From Sporosarcina sp. (GTDB lineage: Bacteria; Bacillota; Bacilli; Bacillales_A; Planococcaceae): a stretch of DNA of 63,479 nt. The stretch is taken from positions 1 to 63,479 of the forward strand of contig NZ_JARICI010000078.1 of NCBI RefSeq assembly GCF_029257255.1, given 5' to 3'. Positions 17,961 through 27,199 of this stretch are shown here, piece by piece; position 1 is the first letter of the stretch; each line of letters opens with the position of its first letter. The position numbers and the translations under genes are program-made. The notes under the pieces were generated by a model. The model was not told where the DNA came from and did not search any database. It saw only the letters and a program-made list of their open reading frames with translations.

Positions 17961-18213
17961 GTACGTTTGGGCTTGTTAGGCAAATGAAGACTATTTCTCG
18001 GGAAATGAAGCGCTTTCATCGCCTGGTGTATAAGGTCGACAAAAAAGAGCAAGGTGTTTTGCTAGTAGTGCCTAATAAAAATGAAATCTTGCTTCATTGG
18101 TATTTTCCAGCGATAATTAATCTGCATTATCCAATGACATTTCATCCATTTTTCCTCTATTACATTGCGAAACTACTCTTACCCTGATTGTGATTACAAT
18201 TTTACTGCAGCAA

Positions 18214-18450
18214 ATGAAGACTAAATGGAAACTTGTTGTAACCGGGGATGAGGAGGATGAACTGGAAGTATGGCAATATAAACGATTCAGTGATACAACA
18301 TTATGTAATACCGTGGCCCTGGAATTGCGACATCGGGCATTTGGAACAGTGAATACCGCATTAATTTTAGCTCTGTTACTGCTCACTGTCTATTCTGTCG
18401 GCACAGGGAACTTACAGTTATTCTCCATTTTGTTGTTGGAATTATATTGA
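18214..18450 (+). pseudogene. Possible remnant of a small membrane protein gene
   Basis: A weak plus-strand frame encoding about 78 residues: a charged part (VVTGDEEDELEVWQYKRF) followed by a clear membrane segment (TALILALLLLTVYSVGTGN). It stops at 18450, but the other frame continues with another hydrophobic segment (HFVVGIILIVTNAQY), suggesting a frameshift near 18420. There is no clear ribosome binding site. A strong plus-strand terminator follows at 18507, which supports former expression. The remaining bases of the 17.9-18.7 kb gap show nothing I recognise. Confidence 0.3.
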
Positions 18451-18506
18451 TCGTAACGAATGCTCAATATTAGTTTACGATTCGGAATAAAACATGAGGA
18501 AATAAT

Positions 18507-18552
18507 AAAAATCGCTGTCGAAGCAGGATTGCTCGGTCGGCAGCGATTTTTA
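18507..18552 (+). terminator. Terminator after the membrane protein remnant
   Basis: AAAATCGCTGTCG (18507-18520) pairs with CGGCAGCGATTTT (18538-18550) with a following T. The A-run before it makes it usable on both strands, so it may also end the leftward-transcribed exopolysaccharide operon read-through. Confidence 0.7.
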
Positions 18553-18701
18553 TGTAGACTTGTTCCATCTGTACTGATTGGATTGTGTTAACGAATTATA
18601 TATAATCAAGTGTCTGATAACTTCTTAAAAGGTTTCCATAATACATCGTTTAGAACGACTCTCTTAACAGTCAAATCGATATATCTGTTTAACCGACTTA
18701 T

Positions 18702-20459
18702 TTATATCTCAGAATAACAAACACTTGTTGATATATTTGATTGGACATAATGTAAAACAAAATTCTCTAACCCTTTAAGTTTTTCTATTGCGATCAATTC
18801 GTTCTCAGCTTTCACAGCAAAGTAAAACTTACACTTCGGTTCTGTACCGGATGGTCGAATTACAATCCAGCTACCGTCATCCAAGTAATATTTCAATACG
18901 TTGGAAGTTGGTAAGACCATTTCCATTTCTATTTCCCGTCCCGTTACAACATCTATTTCCTTTTTCGTTACATAGTCTTCGATTTTTACAACAGTAGATA
19001 AATGAATCTGTTCGGGCGGATTGTTACGGAAGAACTCTAGTATATTGTTGATCTGATCTGCTCCATCTTTCCCTTCCAATATGACAGAAGTTGTCGTTTC
19101 ACGATAGTAGCCGAATTCTTTATAAATCTCTTGCAGCACTTGATAGATTGTCGTTCCCTGAGATTTATACATGGCTGCCATTTCCGCCAAATAAAGAGCG
19201 GTTTGCACAGCGTCTTTGTCACGGACGAAGTCTTCGATTAAATATCCATGGCTTTCTTCAAATCCGAATAGAAATGTATATTCATCCGTTTGCTCAAATT
19301 CCAGAATTTTCTCCGCGATATACTTGAACCCAATCAATACATCAACTATCTTAATATCAAACTTCGCCCCAATTGCTCTGGTCATTTCTGTAGTGGCAAT
19401 CGTTTTAATGACAACTCCATTACGAGGAAGCTCTCCATGCCGCAGTTTTTGCTCGAGCATGTAATGCAAAATCAAAACTCCAATCTGGTTTCCTGTCAAT
19501 AAGCTATACTCCCCCACCTCATTCCTTAGAGCCACACCAAGCCGGTCTGCGTCCGGATCCGTTGCTAATATTAGTTCTGCGTGATATTTCTTTGCACATT
19601 GGATTGCTAATTCAAAAGCTGCTGCTGCTTCGGGATTTGGTGATTGGACAGTTGAGAAATTAGGATCTGGAAGTTCTTGTTCAGGTACATGATAGACATT
19701 CGTAAAGCTATACGAATCAAAAGCCTTTCGAATAGGAATGGTTGCAGTTCCATGCAGTGCTGTAAAGACAATCGGCAAATCTCTTGTAGCCAGATTTCCT
19801 TGATATTGTATATTTTGCAATGCTTCAATATACGCATCGGTAACTTCTTCTCCAATATAAGCAAGCATTCCATCATGCAATAACTTCTTTTCATCTGCCA
19901 CATCCAATACGAGATCAGACCCTGCATTTTTGATATGGTCTAGTACTTGATCCGCTGCTTTTGACGTTAATTGTGCTCCATCTTCTCCAAATACTTTTAA
20001 TCCATTATATTGAGAAGGATTGTGACTAGCGGTAATCATGACTCCCATACTTGTTTCCAAATTCCTTACCGCAAATGACAGCACAGGAGTTGGACTAAGT
20101 TCCTTAAACAGGTATGCTTTCACACCGAAAGATCCAACTGTTTTGGCTACTTCCAGTGCAAATTCTTTGGATTGATGCCTTGAATCATAGCCCACAACAA
20201 TACTACGCTGCGACACTTTTATTTCTGTATTCAGGATGTATTTCGCGAGACCCAAAGCTACTTTCCGTACCGTATATATATTTAACCGATTCGTTCCAGG
20301 ACCCATTATTCCTCTCATTCCGCCCGTACCAAACTCTAGCTCTTTGTAAAACTTTTCTTCTAACAAATTTTCATTTTGAATTTGCATTAGTTGACTTAAA
20401 AGAGGATCGTCTTCTGGTAACTGTGTAAGCCATATATCTAAATTCGACTTCCATTGCAT
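18702..20459 (-). CDS. pgcA: Phosphoglucomutase (alpha-PGM/PMM family), PgcA-like
   Basis: Interconverts glucose-6-phosphate and glucose-1-phosphate, the precursor for nucleotide sugars used in exopolysaccharide and wall polymers. The 585-residue length matches PgcA. The phosphoserine loop TASHNPSQYNG is intact, as are the metal-binding ATDPDADRLG loop, the sugar-binding GFEESHGY loop and the phosphate-binding RPSGTEPK loop. ATG at 20459 is chosen because it follows GGAAGGGG; an upstream ATG has no such site. It is the last gene of the leftward polysaccharide cluster, upstream of which stand the kinase and polymer genes. Confidence 0.93.
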   Translation of the reverse strand: MQWKSNLDIWLTQLPEDDPLLSQLMQIQNENLLEEKFYKELEFGTGGMRGIMGPGTNRLNIYTVRKVALGLAKYILNTEIKVSQRSIVVGYDSRHQSKEFALEVAKTVGSFGVKAYLFKELSPTPVLSFAVRNLETSMGVMITASHNPSQYNGLKVFGEDGAQLTSKAADQVLDHIKNAGSDLVLDVADEKKLLHDGMLAYIGEEVTDAYIEALQNIQYQGNLATRDLPIVFTALHGTATIPIRKAFDSYSFTNVYHVPEQELPDPNFSTVQSPNPEAAAAFELAIQCAKKYHAELILATDPDADRLGVALRNEVGEYSLLTGNQIGVLILHYMLEQKLRHGELPRNGVVIKTIATTEMTRAIGAKFDIKIVDVLIGFKYIAEKILEFEQTDEYTFLFGFEESHGYLIEDFVRDKDAVQTALYLAEMAAMYKSQGTTIYQVLQEIYKEFGYYRETTTSVILEGKDGADQINNILEFFRNNPPEQIHLSTVVKIEDYVTKKEIDVVTGREIEMEMVLPTSNVLKYYLDDGSWIVIRPSGTEPKCKFYFAVKAENELIAIEKLKGLENFVLHYVQSNISTSVCYSEI

Positions 20460-20507
20460 CTGATCAACCCCTTCCCTTTCCACAGCTAACATGAAGGACG
20501 TTCCATC

Positions 20508-20720
20508 TCACACGTAATAGAAATCTTCTTCCTGTTCATATATCACAGGTATTTCTACGCCTTGATCACTTACAAAAATCTTTCTATCCCAATAAATCTT
20601 ACCCTTTATAATCATAAAGGTATTACCGTTTGTAGGAAGCACGGACTTTGTAAAATGAACAACATCGCGAATATGAGATGACAAATCATTATAATTGGTA
20701 AAGATATAATAGTTGTTCAC
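20508..20720 (-). pseudogene. Small unrecognised frame, perhaps a 3' gene fragment
   Basis: A 70-residue frame beginning with GTG at 20720 that has no ribosome binding site. The same frame stays open and protein-like upstream to the TAA at 20757-20759 (residues like NEAKKIEAYYV), with no better start. Composition is rich in Tyr and Asn. It may be a remnant of a longer gene trimmed during rearrangement, or a small protein with an unusual start. Not recognised. Confidence 0.35.
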
Positions 20721-20816
20721 ATAATAAGCTTCTATTTTCTTCGCCTCATTTCCAATTTAATGTGTTCTATTTCAACTTTATAGACTCTGCATCTACTTCT
20801 ACTAAACATACCGCTT

Positions 20817-22184
20817 TCACAACTCGGGTAAAGTCTTTTTGGGTGAATAGCTTCTATTTAAAATCGTACCTAGAATTGGAGCTTCCACTTTTCGAAGGTG
20901 TTCCAAGTTCATTTCTGCTAATTCACCTTTCGTATGTTCTACATTAATGACGTATAAACAGCTGTCAACAAAGGTAGACAAACTTATAGCATCCGCAACA
21001 GCCAACGGAGGAGCATCAATAATAATAACGTCAAACTGGACTTTTAACTTTTCGATTAGCAGTTTCATTTTGTCAGATGACAATACTTCTGCGGGGTTAA
21101 ACGGTATCGGGCCTGAACTTATAAATGACAGATTATCCGTTTCAGTTTTCTGTACGATTTGATCAAGTTCAAATGTTCCGGCCAGAAATGAAGTTAACCC
21201 TATTCTATTTGGTAAATTAAAGATCTTTCTTCCCATTGATTCTCGTAAATTGGCATCAACAAATATCGTCTTCTTTCCATCCATCGCCATTACAATAGCA
21301 AGATTTCCACTTATTAGAGATTTTCCATCGCCAAAAACCGGACTGGTCATCATAATAGCTTTCGCATTTTTTTGTGACATCTGAAATTGTATATTAGCCC
21401 GTATTCTTCTAAATTCTTCCATTAATACCGGCGATATAGGAATGATCTTTTCTTTCCAGGCATCTCTTCCCTGTTTGGCTACATACTTTTTAGCAAATCG
21501 TTTCTTTTTCTTAGCCATAGGGATACTTCCCATGTTAGGGATTTTTAGTATGGACTCCGCTTTTTCAGCGGTATTTAATTTTGTGAAATAAAATTCCCTA
21601 ATAAGTACAATGGCTATCGTTAGTAATAAACCCGTAATAAAAACGATAGATGCAAATACAACCGGCGCCAGTTTATCTTTCTTTACATCCGTAACAGGTG
21701 ATATTTCATCAAGTATCATAATATTCTCTAAATTTAATAGCGTTTTAATTTCTTCTTGAAATGATATGGCATACGTATTGACAAGAAGGGCAGCTTGTTT
21801 AGCAGTTTTTTCTTTTGCGACTATGGTAATTATTTGAGAATTCCCGTCCGTTTCAATTAAAATACGATCTCTCAAATCCGATTTGCTATATGGCTGACCT
21901 AACTTTGATATGACTTTTCCATACATACGATCACTTTTCAATATTTGTTTGTATGTTTCTATTAGCTTTAGACTTAATTCAATATCACTTGACTGTAATG
22001 CGGCATTCTCATCGTTTTTGATCGTATAGTTTACCAATAGATCCATTCTGGCCTCATAAGTCGGAGGTGCTTTAATACTTACAAATATTGCGGCTGAAGT
22101 ACAAAGCACAGTGACAGCCACCATTACCTTCCATCTCTTTTTAAATATCTTAAATAACTCATTGAAATTCAATTCATTACTCAT
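20817..22184 (-). CDS. Wzz-BY-kinase fusion (polysaccharide co-polymerase with tyrosine kinase domain)
   Basis: A 455-residue protein with an N-terminal Wzz domain between two membrane segments (about 20-37 and 172-194) and a C-terminal BY-kinase domain (about 245-455). Such proteins set chain length and drive capsule/EPS export. The kinase half has EEFRRIRANIQF (about 256-267), a Walker A GDGKS (285-289), and Walker B VIIID (386-390). Walker A' is VDANL instead of the usual VDADL, and the C-terminus has only one tyrosine (Y446) instead of a tyrosine cluster. Firmicutes usually split the two parts into separate proteins, so the fusion is also unusual. Confidence 0.88.
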   Translation of the reverse strand: MSNELNFNELFKIFKKRWKVMVAVTVLCTSAAIFVSIKAPPTYEARMDLLVNYTIKNDENAALQSSDIELSLKLIETYKQILKSDRMYGKVISKLGQPYSKSDLRDRILIETDGNSQIITIVAKEKTAKQAALLVNTYAISFQEEIKTLLNLENIMILDEISPVTDVKKDKLAPVVFASIVFITGLLLTIAIVLIREFYFTKLNTAEKAESILKIPNMGSIPMAKKKKRFAKKYVAKQGRDAWKEKIIPISPVLMEEFRRIRANIQFQMSQKNAKAIMMTSPVFGDGKSLISGNLAIVMAMDGKKTIFVDANLRESMGRKIFNLPNRIGLTSFLAGTFELDQIVQKTETDNLSFISSGPIPFNPAEVLSSDKMKLLIEKLKVQFDVIIIDAPPLAVADAISLSTFVDSCLYVINVEHTKGELAEMNLEHLRKVEAPILGTILNRSYSPKKTLPEL

Positions 22185-22220
22185 ATTGCTTCATCCACTT
22201 CACTTTGTATTTGTCCATTT

Positions 22221-22883
22221 TCAATACGCCCCCTTACCACGGATAACGAGCACAATCGTATTCAAAATAACTTTTACGTCCAAAATAAATGAACGGTTAT
22301 GAATATAATACAAGTCATACTCTATTTTCTCCCCATGAGTTATGATTGAGCGTCCATTGACTTGTGCGTATCCAGTTATTCCAGGCTTTACAGTAAGTCT
22401 TTTCGCTTGTTGATCATTATATAATCCGGTTATTTCTACAATTTCAGGACGCGGGCCTACTAAACTCATTTCTCCGCGCAGGACATTCAGCAATTGAGGC
22501 AATTCGTCAATACTTAGCTTTCTGTAGACTTTACCAATCCGGGTAACCTTTTGACTCGCAGGCTTTTCAAAACAGAAATTATGTGGCACACCGTTGGACC
22601 AGTCATATGAATGCAATGATTTTAGGTTTTTAATATTTTCCATTGTTCTAAACTTCCAAATTTCGAACCTTGTACCATTCAGTCCTGATCTCGTTTGCCT
22701 GAATAATATGGGTCTTCCTGATGTAATAATAATCGCTAATGCGAATACACATAGTAAGGGTGCGAGACATACTAATAAAGATAAACTTACCATTATGTCA
22801 ATTGCTCTTTTAGAATAGGTATAAAAGTATTTCGAAGATTCTCCTCCTTTTTCTAATGCATTTGAATAATATACTTTCTTCAT
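22221..22883 (-). CDS. Undecaprenyl-phosphate sugar-1-phosphate transferase (priming enzyme)
   Basis: A bacterial sugar transferase of the monotopic phosphoglycosyl transferase class that starts repeat-unit synthesis by loading a sugar phosphate onto undecaprenyl phosphate. One re-entrant membrane helix (about 27-52) is followed by the family motifs KFRTM, LSIDELPQLLNVL (with the catalytic Asp-Glu pair), SLVGPRPE and PGITGYAQVNGR. At 220 residues it is the short type with only the catalytic core, without the extra membrane domain of WbaP/WcaJ. It sits between the kinase and the glycosyltransferase genes of the cluster. Confidence 0.93.
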   Translation of the reverse strand: MKKVYYSNALEKGGESSKYFYTYSKRAIDIMVSLSLLVCLAPLLCVFALAIIITSGRPILFRQTRSGLNGTRFEIWKFRTMENIKNLKSLHSYDWSNGVPHNFCFEKPASQKVTRIGKVYRKLSIDELPQLLNVLRGEMSLVGPRPEIVEITGLYNDQQAKRLTVKPGITGYAQVNGRSIITHGEKIEYDLYYIHNRSFILDVKVILNTIVLVIRGKGAY

Positions 22884-22999
22884 TCAATTCTCTCCCGTCT
22901 TTAGCGGTAAACTGCCTTCATTGTATATGCTGGCTCTTAAATAAAACTTAAACTTGTGGTAACAATTCATCTGAAATAATATATCTACGAATGAACGAA

Positions 23000-23794
23000 C
23001 TACTTTTTGGAATAGGAAAGCGAACCTTTTAAAATAGCAGTAAAACTATCAATTTTGCGGTCAACGAGATGCAATTTCCTTACAAAGAACCCTGTTCCCA
23101 GTAAAACACTAGCGAACACATTAAAGTTTCTTCTAAAAAATGCACCTTTTACATATAAATCATTATGGTTAAATACCTTTTCAGTTACTTTATGAAATAC
23201 AACAACTTCAGGATAGTACGTAATAGAATTTCCTTTTTTCATCAAATCCAATAGTAAAGTATTTTCTTCTCCAGAAGGATACTTTGCACCTAAACCAAAT
23301 TCCTCATCAAAACTCAACTCTTTTATATCTACTTTTTCCGTATTGATAAAAATTTCAATAGACGAAACCTTAAACGATTTGAATATACTTTTATGCCTGG
23401 CTTGATCTATTGGGTAGTTCTTAAATAATTCATTTCTTTTAGGATCGAAAATTTGAAAAGTGGAGATCTGGGACCTTCTCACTTTTGTTCGTATCGTTTC
23501 GAAAATATTCTGTGGATACCAACAATCATCATCAGTAAATACAACAATGTTTTCCCCCTGAACGTGTTTCAGCCCTAAGTTTCGAGCTTTAGATAGTCCG
23601 ATTTCGTTTGTTTTGATCAACCTAATATCCAGCTGATCTGTATATTCATTGAGTATTTTCCTGATTATTTCAAAGTTTCCTTGCGCAATAACTATCAGTT
23701 CCAGCTTCACATTATTTTGCAGCAATAGGCTATTCAACAACCGTTTCAATTCCGATTCCCTAGTCCCCAATGTTGCCAGTATCAAACTAAACAT
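23000..23794 (-). CDS. Family 2 glycosyltransferase
   Basis: A 264-residue GT-A fold glycosyltransferase. The N-terminal strand FSLILATLGTRESEL, the LSKARNLGL helix and the metal-binding FTDDDCWYP motif are seen, and GEENTLLLDL supplies the probable catalytic acidic residue. It probably adds one sugar to the lipid-linked repeat unit. ATG at 23794 follows AAAGGTGG; its frame overlaps the end of the upstream polymerase gene by 8 bases, indicating coupling. The frame upstream of this ATG lies inside the polymerase gene. Confidence 0.85.
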   Translation of the reverse strand: MFSLILATLGTRESELKRLLNSLLLQNNVKLELIVIAQGNFEIIRKILNEYTDQLDIRLIKTNEIGLSKARNLGLKHVQGENIVVFTDDDCWYPQNIFETIRTKVRRSQISTFQIFDPKRNELFKNYPIDQARHKSIFKSFKVSSIEIFINTEKVDIKELSFDEEFGLGAKYPSGEENTLLLDLMKKGNSITYYPEVVVFHKVTEKVFNHNDLYVKGAFFRRNFNVFASVLLGTGFFVRKLHLVDRKIDSFTAILKGSLSYSKK

Positions 23795-24989
23795 TCTTAT
23801 TCCACCTTTTTTCATTTTCGATGATATAGCGGAAACATACAGCAAAAAATAGAAATAAAAATTCACTTACAGCAGTTGATAGAGTAAACATACTAATCAA
23901 TGTAGACAAGAGTGTCAGAAATAAAAAATGTGTTTCTGGCTTGGCTTTTTGTAATTCATATAATTTAACTAGTAGTATCAGGAATAATGTTAAAAATAAT
24001 ACTAAGCCGACAATTCCCGACTCCACCAAAACCTCCAAGAAAGTATTATGAGGATAATGAAAATCACTAAAATAATGTAAATTATATTGTTGAAAGTTAT
24101 ATATCCCTACTCCAAATAGTGGGTGATCCGCAAAAATCCTTAACGCATTTTCCCAAATTTCAAATCTACCCGATCCTCGATCATCACCTACAGCAAGAAA
24201 TCGGGCATTTATAATCTTCCATACATCTATTTTGAATAAGAAGTTAACAATAAAAGGTAGTATCAGTGATATCAGGACAACTCCATACAGACGTTTAGCT
24301 TTACCTTTATTTTCAAATGCAATCCAGCTTATAAGCAATGGAAGACCAATCGCTATGAATCCGCCCCTTGAAAAGGTTAAAACGATAGTTATTATAGTCA
24401 AAATAGTACCCACTTTATGTCTTCTATCAAGGAAGTAAAAGAAGAATAAAGAGTTAAACAAGACAAATATATTTGGATCTATTGTGGTACCCATCAATCT
24501 TGGCATTCCTCTATCAATTAGCAAGCCCATAGATGAATAGTTATTTCCGACAAAGTTAAAATTCACCTGAATTGCACCCATAATGAAAAACAATAAAGAA
24601 CCTATATTAAACAATAACCCCGATTGTCTTATGATCTTCTCTACATCATTGAGTGCCAGTCGATAAAAAAGAAATCTTAAGACGGAATAAAAAAAAAGAA
24701 CAATGACTATTAAAGCGATTAGCCTTAGACTCTGATATTTGTGTGTTGCAAATATACCTGTTAAACAGTAATAACTAAAAAATATGACTAGGCACAATTC
24801 GTATTTTAAGAAACGGGGTATAACATAGCTCTTGAAATTCAAACTTACGATTAAGATTGCTGCTATCATAAACGGCTTTATGGCAAATCCAATGTCAATA
24901 AAGAAACTTTGAAAAAACACAGAAACAAAAACTAATAATGCGTATATATAGTAAGGATTCGTATTCTCCTTTACATGTATGTCATTCAT
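23787..24989 (-). CDS. O-antigen ligase/Wzy-type polymerase
   Basis: A 400-residue membrane protein with about ten or eleven hydrophobic segments. The large external loop near residues 265-320 has the family pattern HPLFGVGIYNF followed by PHNTFLEVLVESGIVGL, typical of Wzy_C/O-antigen ligase proteins. In a cluster that also has a flippase and a priming transferase, its likely role is polymerisation of the repeat units on the outer face of the membrane. Start ATG at 24989 after TGGGGGAG. Confidence 0.88.
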   Translation of the reverse strand: MNDIHVKENTNPYYIYALLVFVSVFFQSFFIDIGFAIKPFMIAAILIVSLNFKSYVIPRFLKYELCLVIFFSYYCLTGIFATHKYQSLRLIALIVIVLFFYSVLRFLFYRLALNDVEKIIRQSGLLFNIGSLLFFIMGAIQVNFNFVGNNYSSMGLLIDRGMPRLMGTTIDPNIFVLFNSLFFFYFLDRRHKVGTILTIITIVLTFSRGGFIAIGLPLLISWIAFENKGKAKRLYGVVLISLILPFIVNFLFKIDVWKIINARFLAVGDDRGSGRFEIWENALRIFADHPLFGVGIYNFQQYNLHYFSDFHYPHNTFLEVLVESGIVGLVLFLTLFLILLVKLYELQKAKPETHFLFLTLLSTLISMFTLSTAVSEFLFLFFAVCFRYIIENEKRWNKNV

Positions 24990-25037
24990 ACTCCCCCACC
25001 TGCTTATATCAAGATGTACCCATTTATGATCACTGAT

Positions 25038-26102
25038 TTAATCACTTTTCAATTTCTTTAAATCAAACGTATATACTTTTTTTAGATAAGTGGATAGGCT
25101 CTTCACAATTCCCTTAAATGGAACACCGAAAATCACATAACCGATAATAGTACCGGTCCCCCATGAAAAATGCAGTACTAAAAATACGATAAGTAATTGA
25201 TAAAGAGATAATTCTTGTGGTATTTCTTTTCCGATTCCCCTTTTGATCAGCAGAAAGTACGTAAGCAAAAAGGCTAGGGGTAAAGCAATCAGATGAAACT
25301 GCACAAACACCATTAAGAAAGAGATAATAATTGTTACTAAAAAAACGGGAGGCACTAAGTGGGAGATTCTCATGGAATACGGGTGCTTCACATTCGTTTT
25401 ATTTCTCCATAAACCGTATCTAAAGTATTGCTTAGCAAAATCTTTTAAGGTGCTTCTTGGATAATATTCAATTTGCATTTCTTCATCTGGAATCACTTTG
25501 ATTTTTTTATTAGTATATTTTTTCAATCTAAAGTTTAATTCCGCATCCTCATTAATTAACCAACTTTCATTCCAGCCTTCAATCGAATCCAAATCTTTTT
25601 TGTGAAATATTCCAGGGAATACGCTATCCACTTCCGTAACTTCCTGAGCGTACCTGAACTTTGCACCACCAACGCCAAATGGAGTATTTAATGCAAACGC
25701 AATTTGCCTGGACGTGGCATTGTAGCCGGTTGCAATTGTTCTTCCTCCAAGATTGCAGCAATCCGAATGTAATTTGAACATAGTTGTTAGATGTTCTAAA
25801 TAGGTTTCCTTAATATTTGAGTGAACATCCAACCTAATAATGATATGTCCCTTAGCCATCCGATAGCCGATATTTAAAGCAGAAGGTATAATTTTTTTTG
25901 GATTATCGACAATAACTAATTTGAATGTAAGCTGGTCTTTTATCCTATCTACTTCAATTTTTGTACAGTCTGTGGACATACCATCCAGTAAAATCACTTC
26001 AAACTTTGATTTTGCCAATGTTTGCTTTTCAATATTCAATAAGAAGTTCTTAACAAAATACTCCTCATTTCTAATTGGAACAATAATTGAATACTCGACC
26101 AT
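25038..26102 (-). CDS. Membrane-associated family 2 glycosyltransferase
   Basis: A 354-residue protein: GT2 catalytic domain (about 1-235) with YSIIVPIRNEE, LLDGMSTD, and IIRLDVHSNI as the metal-binding strand, then two or three membrane segments (about 255-320) and a basic C-terminus. The layout resembles succinoglycan glycosyltransferases of the ExoA type. Start ATG at 26102 follows AAAGGAC; the frame upstream overlaps the end of rfbB. Confidence 0.87.
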   Translation of the reverse strand: MVEYSIIVPIRNEEYFVKNFLLNIEKQTLAKSKFEVILLDGMSTDCTKIEVDRIKDQLTFKLVIVDNPKKIIPSALNIGYRMAKGHIIIRLDVHSNIKETYLEHLTTMFKLHSDCCNLGGRTIATGYNATSRQIAFALNTPFGVGGAKFRYAQEVTEVDSVFPGIFHKKDLDSIEGWNESWLINEDAELNFRLKKYTNKKIKVIPDEEMQIEYYPRSTLKDFAKQYFRYGLWRNKTNVKHPYSMRISHLVPPVFLVTIIISFLMVFVQFHLIALPLAFLLTYFLLIKRGIGKEIPQELSLYQLLIVFLVLHFSWGTGTIIGYVIFGVPFKGIVKSLSTYLKKVYTFDLKKLKSD

Positions 26103-26126
26103 ATTTTTGTCCTTTCTGCAGGTCAT

Positions 26127-27161
26127 TTATTGCACAGGATCTACTGCATACGTATCTGAATAAATCCTGTCTAACCAATCCTGATTTTCCAAATACCACG
26201 TAACCGTTTTCTCTATCCCCTCTTCGAATGTATAGGATGGTGACCAACCGAGTTCTTGCGTGATTTTCGTATGATCAATCGCATATCTTCGATCATGTCC
26301 CAAACGATCCTTTACAAATTCTATTAACTCTTCACTTTTCCCAAGTAAATGAAGTAGACGTTTGGCAATTTCAATATTCGTCTTTTCATTGTTCCCGCCA
26401 ATATTGTAAACCTCTCCGGCCACTCCTTTATGCAGTACAGCATCTATTGCAGTGCAATGGTCTTCCACGTATAACCAGTCACGAACTTGATTCCCATCGC
26501 CATAAATAGGGAGCTTTTGATCTTGATTTGCCCGATGTATTAGCAAAGGTATTAACTTTTCTGGAAATTGGTACGGCCCGTAATTATTTGAACACCTTGT
26601 AACAATAGCCGGCAGATTATAAGTCTCATAATATGCCCGAACCATTAAATCTCCTGAAGCTTTGGATGCTGAATAAGGACTATTCGGAGCCAGATTGGTC
26701 TTCTCAGTAAAATATCCCCCATCCTTCAAATCTCCATATACTTCGTCTGTTGATATTTGGATGAATTTCACACCATCTTTATATTTCACACAGCTTTCAT
26801 CTGGCTGATTGATCATCCAATACTCTTTTGCTGATTGAAGAAGCACATTCGTTCCAGTGACATTTGTTTTCACAAATATGGATGGGTCTTCTATACTCCG
26901 ATCAACATGTGATTCAGCAGCAAAGTTGATCACGACATCCACCTCAAAACGATGAAAAATCTCATCCATCAGCGTCCGATCAGTAATGTCTCCCTTTATA
27001 AAATGATATTGAGGATTGTTTGAACTCCCATTTAGGTTTTCCAAATTCCCTGCATATGTTAATAAATCTACATTTACAATCGTATTTTCATAAGTTGAGA
27101 GCAGATAGTTAATAAAGTTTGAACCAATGAATCCAGCTCCGCCAGTTACTAAAATATTCAT
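26127..27161 (-). CDS. rfbB: dTDP-glucose 4,6-dehydratase RfbB (RmlB)
   Basis: Turns dTDP-glucose into dTDP-4-keto-6-deoxyglucose. A short-chain dehydrogenase fold protein of 344 residues with NAD-binding GGAGFIGSNF (7-16), the YSASK active-site motif (Y in NSPYSASKASGD) and the dehydratase residues in QISTDEVYGDL. The family's LPIYGDGNQVRDWLYVEDH stretch is intact. No rfbC or rfbD (epimerase and reductase to rhamnose) follow; an aminotransferase gene is next to rfbA instead, so the keto sugar probably goes to an amino sugar. Confidence 0.95.
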   Translation of the reverse strand: MNILVTGGAGFIGSNFINYLLSTYENTIVNVDLLTYAGNLENLNGSSNNPQYHFIKGDITDRTLMDEIFHRFEVDVVINFAAESHVDRSIEDPSIFVKTNVTGTNVLLQSAKEYWMINQPDESCVKYKDGVKFIQISTDEVYGDLKDGGYFTEKTNLAPNSPYSASKASGDLMVRAYYETYNLPAIVTRCSNNYGPYQFPEKLIPLLIHRANQDQKLPIYGDGNQVRDWLYVEDHCTAIDAVLHKGVAGEVYNIGGNNEKTNIEIAKRLLHLLGKSEELIEFVKDRLGHDRRYAIDHTKITQELGWSPSYTFEEGIEKTVTWYLENQDWLDRIYSDTYAVDPVQ

Positions 27162-27199
27162 AAATTAACTCCTTTTCATGAGCTTTTTATATTTTGTAT

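Noticed and set aside
17930..18187. 85-residue plus-strand frame next to mrfB
   Set aside because: It starts inside the putative mrfB promoter on the opposite strand, has no ribosome binding site and no recognisable pattern.
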